A DNA stretch of 10,221 nt from CAZBPZ01 sp964493955 (lineage in GTDB: Bacteria > Chloroflexota > Dehalococcoidia > Dehalococcoidales > Fen-1064): NCBI GenBank assembly GCA_964493955.1, contig CAZBPZ010000059.1:1-10221 (forward strand). The letters run 5' to 3'. A model generated the notes under the pieces. The model searched no databases, had not been told where the DNA came from, and saw nothing but the letters and a program-made list of their open reading frames with translations. The translations under genes and the position numbers were made by a program. This document shows positions 5,946-10,221 of this stretch, one piece after another; position 1 is the first letter of the stretch; each line of letters starts with the position of its first letter.

Positions 5946-6800
5946 ATGGCACAACAGGTGGGGATAGTCACCGACACAATCAGCTGTCTGCCGCCGGAGC
6001 TGGCCAGGGAGTACGATATCCGGGTAGTACCCACCGGCCTCGTCATCGATGGCAGGGCCTACCGTGACTGCGAGCTTAGCAACGAGGAGTTCTGGCAGCT
6101 ATTCTACGCTGCCAGGGAGCAGCCCACCACCAGCGCCGTCACGCCGGGTGAGTTCGCAACCGTGTTTTCCGACCTGGCCCGGACGACCGACAGCATTGTC
6201 TGCATCACCGTTTCCGCCGCCCTGAGCGCCACCCATGCCACCGCGCTCCGGGCGGCGGACATTGTCAGGGAGCAGCACCCGGGGCTGAAGATTGAGGTGG
6301 TGGACAGCCGGACGGCCACCGGGGCCGAGGGCTTTATCGTCCTCGAGGCGGCCCGGGCCGCCCGGGCCGGCGGGAGCCTGGAAGCGGTTGCCCGGGCCGC
6401 CCGCGATGCCGTGCCGCGGGTGAAGTTCGTCACGGCCCTGGATACCCTCAAGTACCTCATCAAGAGCGGGCGTGCCCCCAGGACGGCGGTGCTGGGCAAC
6501 GTGCTGCAGGTAAAACCTATCATCGGTATGCTCAACAACACCGGCCTGGTGGAGAGCGTTGCCCGGGCACGCGGCAGCCAGAAGGCCATGGTCAGGATGG
6601 CGGAGATAGTGCGGGAGCAGGTGGGCCCCGGTAAGCCGGTGAGGCTGATGTTCCACTACACGGATGGCATTGGCCCGGCCGAGGCGCTGAAGGCACTGGT
6701 GATGCCGGGGCTCAACGTGGAAGAGGTCTACCTGACACCCTACACGCCGGTGATGGCCTCCCAGACGGGGCCGGTGGTGGCGGTGTCGTTCTACGTGTGA
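5946..6800 (+). CDS. DegV/FakB-family fatty-acid-binding protein
   Basis: DegV proteins bind a fatty acid in a closed pocket; the FakB members present it to the kinase FakA, giving acyl-phosphate, which is the same intermediate that PlsX handles. The protein has 284 residues, the normal size. IVTDTISCLPPEL at 7-19 is the family opening, TTSAVTPGEF at 61-70 and ITVSAALSATHATA at 87-100 hold the Thr and Ser that bind the carboxylate, and LKYLIKSGR-VLGNVLQVKPII at 168-193 is the central block. Near the C-terminus the usual G-T-H-T-G-P reads A-S-Q-T-G-P (271-276), so the conserved pocket His is Gln273. ATG 5946 has AAGGAGG at good distance. Lying right after plsX supports a lipid role. No FakA-type kinase gene is in the window. 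Confidence 0.9.
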   Translation: MAQQVGIVTDTISCLPPELAREYDIRVVPTGLVIDGRAYRDCELSNEEFWQLFYAAREQPTTSAVTPGEFATVFSDLARTTDSIVCITVSAALSATHATALRAADIVREQHPGLKIEVVDSRTATGAEGFIVLEAARAARAGGSLEAVARAARDAVPRVKFVTALDTLKYLIKSGRAPRTAVLGNVLQVKPIIGMLNNTGLVESVARARGSQKAMVRMAEIVREQVGPGKPVRLMFHYTDGIGPAEALKALVMPGLNVEEVYLTPYTPVMASQTGPVVAVSFYV

Positions 6801-6826
6801 GGGGCGCCGGGCGGCTGCCGGGCAAA

Positions 6827-6855
6827 TTGACACCCCCGGGTGCGCATTGTAACAT
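6827..6855 (+). promoter_or_regulatory. Internal promoter for the meaB-type gene, possibly giving a leaderless mRNA
   Basis: A perfect TTGACA at 6827-6832 is followed after exactly 17 bases by TAACAT at 6850-6855 (four of six, with the key T-A and final A-T kept). The expected start of transcription, six to eight bases further on, falls at 6861-6863, which is the GTG codon that best fits the protein start. No Shine-Dalgarno is present upstream. Confidence 0.55.
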
Positions 6856-6860
6856 TGGGC

Positions 6861-7817
6861 GTGATTGCTCTCGTCAGCAGGATGCTCGCCGGGGACAGGC
6901 AGGCACTGGCGCGTCTGATTACGCTGGTAGAGCGGGACGCCCCCGAGGTCCCCGCCCTGATGAAAGCAGTCCAGCCCCACCTGCATAATGCCTACGTGTG
7001 CGGGTTCACCGGCCCGCCCGGCTCCGGCAAGAGTACCCTGGTGGACAGGCTGGTAACCCGCCTGCGCCAGGACGGCCAGAGCGTGGGCGTGGTGGCGGTT
7101 GACCCCTCGAGCCCTTTCAGCGGCGGGGCCATGCTGGGCGACCGTATCCGCATGCAGCAGCACTACCTTGACGACGGTGTCTTCATCCGCAGCATGGCCC
7201 TGCGCAACAGCCATGGCGGGCTGCCCCGTACCGTCAGCGGGGTGGTAAAACTGCTTGATGCCGCCGGCATGGACATGGTGCTGGTCGAGACCGTCGGTGT
7301 GGGGCAGGCCGAGCTTGACATCATCAGGAACTCGGACACGGTGGTGGTACTGCTGACGCCCGAGGCCGGTGACCCTGTCCAGGGGATGAAGGCCGGGCTG
7401 CTGGAGGTGGCTGATATCCTGGTGGTCAACAAGGCAGACCGGCCTGGTGCCGCCGAGATGGTGGCCACTCTGGAGGGGCTGCTGGCCCTCTACCCTCACC
7501 CCGGGGGCCGCCCCCCGGTCCTCACCACCGAGGCCATAAGCAACGTGGGGGTTGACCGCCTGCTGGAGACAATCCGGGCGCACCGCCGTTGCCTGGAGGA
7601 AAGCGGCCAGCTTGAGGTAAGGCGCCGCCAGCAGCGGCGCAGCGTCCTCCTTAAACTCGTCACCGAGGCCGCCACCGGTCGTATCAGGCAGGCCATGACC
7701 GGGGACGAGGAGCTGCGCGCCTGCCTGGAGAAGGTGGAGCGGGGTGAGCTTGACCCCTATTCCGCCTTTGACGATATCTCCCGCCGCCACCCCCTCATCA
7801 GGCGGTGGCTGGAGTAG
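6861..7817 (+). CDS. MeaB/ArgK-type G3E GTPase, chaperone of a B12-dependent acyl-CoA mutase
   Basis: MeaB proteins load and protect adenosylcobalamin in methylmalonyl-CoA mutase and its relatives, using GTP. Numbered from GTG 6861 (318 residues): LVSRMLAGDRQALARLITLVE at about 4-24 (split as LVSRMLAGDR and QALARLITLVE) is the usual helical N-terminus, GFTGPPGSGKST at 48-59 is the P-loop, VAVDPSSPFSGGAMLGDR at 78-95 is the MeaB switch region, ETVGVGQ at 143-149 binds GTP/metal, VVNKAD at 188-193 is the guanine-specificity motif, and a C-terminal helical arm follows. The family segment usually like ATRGSLGGLA reads ALRNSHGGLP here. GTG 6840 is an alternative start adding seven residues, but 6861 matches relatives and lies just after a promoter. 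The gene ends nine bases before the MaoC gene. No mutase is in the window, so its client must be encoded elsewhere. Confidence 0.9.
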   Translation: MIALVSRMLAGDRQALARLITLVERDAPEVPALMKAVQPHLHNAYVCGFTGPPGSGKSTLVDRLVTRLRQDGQSVGVVAVDPSSPFSGGAMLGDRIRMQQHYLDDGVFIRSMALRNSHGGLPRTVSGVVKLLDAAGMDMVLVETVGVGQAELDIIRNSDTVVVLLTPEAGDPVQGMKAGLLEVADILVVNKADRPGAAEMVATLEGLLALYPHPGGRPPVLTTEAISNVGVDRLLETIRAHRRCLEESGQLEVRRRQQRRSVLLKLVTEAATGRIRQAMTGDEELRACLEKVERGELDPYSAFDDISRRHPLIRRWLE

Positions 7818-7826
7818 GGGGCCGGG

Positions 7827-8750
7827 ATGAGCACGCTCCTTGACGAAATCAAACGCTCCATCGGCACCGAGGCCGGGCCGATACACTATGCCATTGATGC
7901 CGGTGCCATCAGGCTGTTCGCCGGTTCCATCATGGACCCTGACCCCCTGTACCACGATGAAGACTATGCCCGGACGACCCGGCACGGTGGCATCATCGCG
8001 CCGCCCACCTTCTTCGGCGGGGCCACCAGCCTGCGGGGCATCCCCGCCGGAGACCGCCGGCCCCTATCGGCTATCCCTCTGCCGGTGCCCCCCGGCTGGA
8101 CAGGGGTAGCCGCCGGGGACGACTTCCGCCTCTTCGGCCCTGTCCGGCCCGGTGATGTCCTCACCTGTCGCGAGAAGCTGGTGGACGCCTATGAAAAGCA
8201 GGGGCGCTCCGGCCACCTTATCTTCACCGTGCGGGAAAAGACCTTTACCAACCAGCACGGCCGGGTTGTCATGGTGCGGCGGTCTTCGGGAGCATTGCTG
8301 GAGCGCCCGGCGGAGAGGCCTGCCGCCGCCGGCCGGGAAACTGGCCCGGTCTCCGGGCTGGCCTCGGAGCTACCGGTGCTGGAGGTCGGCCCGGTGATAG
8401 TGCGCTACCTGGCCATGTTCGCCGTGGCCACCGCCGAGTTCGAAGACATCCACTACGACCGGCAGTACGCCCTTTCCCGTGGCCTGCCCGATGTCATCAT
8501 CCAGGGCCTGTACAAGACGAGCCTCATCGCCCGGATGCTGAAGGAATGGTGCGGGGACGGCACCGCTATCAGGCGGCTCAATGTCCGGCACCGCGGCATG
8601 GATGTTGCCGGGAGCACGCTCCGGGTCGGGGGCCGCCTGAGCGGGCACTCACAGGAGAACGGCCAGCGCCTTACCACATGCGAGGTCTGGGTGGAGAACG
8701 AGTCCGGCCGGCGGAGCACCATCGGTACGGCCAGCCTGGTCACGGGCTGA
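7827..8750 (+). CDS. Two-domain MaoC-family (double hotdog) acyl-CoA hydratase/dehydratase
   Basis: It probably hydrates or dehydrates an enoyl-/3-hydroxyacyl-CoA. Of 307 residues, the first half is the FAS1-like/MaoC N-terminal domain: IRLFAGSIMDPDPLYHDEDY (29-47) with Asp37 and His43, then GGIIAPPTFF. The second half is a MaoC domain with EFEDIHYDRQYALSRGLPDV (204-223) and IIQG. The C-terminal catalytic motif is normally D-x-x-P-x-H; here His209 is kept but the Asp position is Glu204 and the Pro is missing. A similar Asp loss is known in HTD2-like proteins. ATG 7827 follows a G-rich GGGGG and lies nine bases after the meaB-type gene, so the two are surely cotranscribed. Pairing with a B12-mutase chaperone suggests catabolism or assimilation of short branched acyl-CoA, but the substrate is not readable. 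Confidence 0.87.
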   Translation: MSTLLDEIKRSIGTEAGPIHYAIDAGAIRLFAGSIMDPDPLYHDEDYARTTRHGGIIAPPTFFGGATSLRGIPAGDRRPLSAIPLPVPPGWTGVAAGDDFRLFGPVRPGDVLTCREKLVDAYEKQGRSGHLIFTVREKTFTNQHGRVVMVRRSSGALLERPAERPAAAGRETGPVSGLASELPVLEVGPVIVRYLAMFAVATAEFEDIHYDRQYALSRGLPDVIIQGLYKTSLIARMLKEWCGDGTAIRRLNVRHRGMDVAGSTLRVGGRLSGHSQENGQRLTTCEVWVENESGRRSTIGTASLVTG

Positions 8751-8777
8751 GCAAGCGGCAGCGGGCCGGTCCCGTCC

Positions 8778-10058
8778 CTATTCCGCCTCGGCAGCGGCGT
8801 AGGCTGCCAGGTCAAGCTCCTCGCCGGTGTACTGCTGGTAGAGACGGGCCAGCTCCTCACCCGCCTTGTCCTCCAGCATGAAGTCCACCACCAGGTAGAG
8901 CCTCCGGCCGGAGATGGCCTCGTAACGCTGCTTGAAGGCGTTGTCCTCGTCGGCTGTGTCCTTACAGTCAGCCCCGGCCCGGATGAAGTCACAGGCATCA
9001 CGGGCATCATTGAAGTATGGGGCCAGCGCCAGCCCCGCCAGCAGGTCATCAATGCTGGCGGCACGGCCCTCCTGGCCAAGGTCATCGGTGATACCCGCGT
9101 AGGGCTCCGCCCCGGCCGGGCCGGCTGTCCCGGCCGGCGGCGGCTCGTCAGAGAGCCTCTCGCCGCGCGCCAGCTTCTCGGTGTACTCCACCAGCCGGGC
9201 CGACTTATCACGTGCCAGCCAGTCGGTCACCTCGTAGTCATTCGTGGTGTAGAAGTCCCGCACCGTGCGGTTACCCGTCGCCACCTGGCTGGCGTCCTTG
9301 ACCACCCACTGTCCGTCCAGCCTGACCTCCACCCAGTAGTGGGTGGGGGTCTCTTCGGCCACCAGGCGCACGGCTTCATAGGGATAGTCCACCCCGTGGG
9401 CCGCCAGCTTCACCTTCAGCCGCTGGTACTCCTCGGGTCCCATCCCGGTGGTGAGCCGCCCGTCACCGGCCAGCTCGCTCGGCTTGGAGATGGAGTTCAT
9501 GACCCGCACCTCGAGGCCGTAGTAGCGGGCAATGGAGGCATAGACGACGGCAAAATCAAAGCAGATGCCGTAGATGCGCCCACCGTTATCAAGGCGCTCC
9601 CGGATGATGTCCCGTGATGGGTAAATGCCTGGCAGGATATAATTCCAGCGGATGGGGTCGGACGAATCGGGCCTGCCCGGGTCGTAGGACATGCGGGCCG
9701 TCTGCCAGTCCACGATGGCATCGGCAATCTCAGCCGGGGTGCCGGAAAGTTCCAGCCCCAGCAGGGCGATGTCCTCCGCCGTAAATGTCGAGACGGGGCT
9801 GCTTGCCTGAAAACGTACCACCGCCGGAGCCTCCCCGGTAGAGGAGGCAGGCACATCGGTTTCGCCCACGGCTGGTGCTTCGGCCTGGTCCGTTACATCC
9901 GGCGTGGTGGAGGCGGTGTTCTGGCTGACCGGTGATTCTACCGCAGCCGGGGTGGCTGCCGACTTCTCCGGGAGGGCAGTCTCCTCCGCGGGGCCGGGGC
10001 CGCAGGCGGAAAGCCCGAGCAGTAGCGCCATCCCGGCCAGAAGGTATCTCAGTCTCAT
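8778..10058 (-). CDS. Transglutaminase-like lipoprotein
   Basis: A secreted, membrane-anchored protein of 426 residues. The N-terminus MRLRYLLAGMALLLGLSAC is a lipoprotein signal peptide with lipobox LSA-Cys19. A spacer rich in Ala, Thr, Pro, Glu and Ser (20-90) follows. The core is a transglutaminase-like (papain-fold) domain with Cys166 (YGICFDFAVVYASIARYYGL, read as GICFDFA), His240 (THYWVEV) and Asp255 (WVVKDAS), the complete Cys-His-Asp triad. A C-terminal region of about 130 residues contains two Cys at 356 and 365 and is unrecognised. The start at ATG 10056-10058 is set by the signal peptide and GGGAG upstream; a longer frame to 10115 would hide the signal. Such domains act as proteases or amidases on proteins or peptidoglycan; the target here is unknown. 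It converges on the MaoC gene with only 27 bases between stops. Confidence 0.88.
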   Translation of the reverse strand: MRLRYLLAGMALLLGLSACGPGPAEETALPEKSAATPAAVESPVSQNTASTTPDVTDQAEAPAVGETDVPASSTGEAPAVVRFQASSPVSTFTAEDIALLGLELSGTPAEIADAIVDWQTARMSYDPGRPDSSDPIRWNYILPGIYPSRDIIRERLDNGGRIYGICFDFAVVYASIARYYGLEVRVMNSISKPSELAGDGRLTTGMGPEEYQRLKVKLAAHGVDYPYEAVRLVAEETPTHYWVEVRLDGQWVVKDASQVATGNRTVRDFYTTNDYEVTDWLARDKSARLVEYTEKLARGERLSDEPPPAGTAGPAGAEPYAGITDDLGQEGRAASIDDLLAGLALAPYFNDARDACDFIRAGADCKDTADEDNAFKQRYEAISGRRLYLVVDFMLEDKAGEELARLYQQYTGEELDLAAYAAAEAE

Positions 10059-10115
10059 CCGTACTCCCGGCACCCCAACTGGAAGGGGCAAGCTCGGCCG
10101 TGGTATGGCCAACAC

Positions 10116-10150
10116 AAAGCCCCGGGCCCACCACGCGGGCCGGGGCCTTT
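10116..10150 (-). terminator. Rho-independent terminator after the tRNA-Met gene
   Basis: On the minus strand AAAGGCCCCGGCCC and GGGCCCGGGGCTTT form a strong GC stem, with one bulge on each side, around a seven-base loop, followed by TTTGTGTT. It lies 16 bases after the tRNA 3' end and ahead of the lipoprotein gene, so it should end the tRNA transcript and insulate the lipoprotein gene. Confidence 0.7.
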
Positions 10151-10165
10151 ACCTTCGCAACAGCC

Positions 10166-10221
10166 TGGTAGCGGGGGTTGGATTCGAACCAACGACCTCC
10201 GGGTTATGAGCCCGACGAGCT
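10166..10221 (-). tRNA. Initiator tRNA-fMet (CAU), partial, 5' end beyond the window
   Basis: The minus strand reads from inside the D loop through the anticodon arm TCGGG-CTCATAA-CCCGG (anticodon CAT at forward 206-208 of the last 10 kb, that is 10206-10208), the T arm GTTGG-TTCGAAT-CCAAC, the acceptor strand CCCCGCT, discriminator A and an encoded CCA ending at 10166. Three G-C pairs next to the anticodon loop are the mark of the initiator rather than elongator tRNA-Met. The anticodon-to-CCA distance matches the E. coli initiator exactly. About 20 bases of the 5' side lie outside. Confidence 0.93.

Noticed and set aside
5214..5954. 246-codon open frame on the minus strand
   Set aside because: Antisense to plsX; composition and lack of motifs mark it as a shadow.
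6346..6400. Short GC repeat (GCCCGGGCC units)
   Set aside because: It encodes an Ala/Arg-rich helix in the DegV protein and needs no other explanation than codon choice in GC-rich DNA.
6099..7985. 628-codon open frame on the minus strand
   Set aside because: It lies antisense to the DegV and meaB genes, which have clear family motifs. Its protein is rich in Gly, His, Gln and Pro with no recognisable domain, as expected for a shadow of GC-rich coding DNA.
8744..8777. Two-way terminator between the MaoC and lipoprotein genes
   Set aside because: Only four- to five-base GC stems can be drawn in the short gap, and no T-run follows on either strand.
10059..10115. 19-residue N-terminal extension of the lipoprotein
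   Set aside because: It would bury a textbook lipoprotein signal peptide; the ATG at 10058 places the lipobox Cys at residue 19.

Overview
The window is GC-rich (roughly two thirds G+C by eye) bacterial chromosome. It carries eight clear protein genes, one short extra gene, one tRNA end and several well-formed control elements. Gene content and the protein sequences (archaeal-type Thi4 thiazole synthase, stand-alone MeaB-type GTPase, double-hotdog MaoC hydratase, DegV lipid-binding protein, transglutaminase-like lipoprotein) suggest a Chloroflexota bacterium, most likely Dehalococcoidia-like. This placement is inferred from style of sequence, not from a marker gene. No phage, transposon, CRISPR array or defence system is visible.

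Left edge (1-800): an AT-richer stretch with no convincing gene, then a class I methyltransferase whose family-like sequence stops near base 647. Facing it tail to tail is a 54-codon gene that follows thi4 with a good ribosome binding site. Both appear to lose their 3' ends at the same point, so I suspect a deletion or an assembly join there.

Thiamine unit (812-1833, minus strand): a sigma70-type promoter, a TPP riboswitch, a rho-independent terminator and thi4, in that order. The 3' strand of riboswitch helix P1 can also pair with the terminator, giving a readable attenuation switch. Thi4 has Ser where the self-sacrificing yeast and plant enzymes carry the sulfur-donor Cys, and it keeps the metal-binding Asp and His. 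It should therefore be a catalytic, sulfide-using enzyme.

Redox/aldolase operon (1865-4567, minus strand): an aldo/keto reductase, a D-2-hydroxyacid dehydrogenase and an RraA-type aldolase. All key catalytic residues are present. Together they look like a small pathway for hydroxy- or keto-acids of unknown identity.

Acyl-metabolism group (4854-8750, plus strand): plsX, a DegV/FakB-like fatty-acid-binding protein, a MeaB-type GTPase and a two-domain MaoC hydratase. plsX has a good promoter followed by a near-perfect dyad that looks like an operator. The meaB gene appears to have its own promoter, placed so that the transcript would begin at the GTG start codon (leaderless).

Right edge (8778-10221, minus strand): a transglutaminase-like lipoprotein, then a rho-independent hairpin and the 3' three quarters of an initiator tRNA-Met gene that runs off the window.
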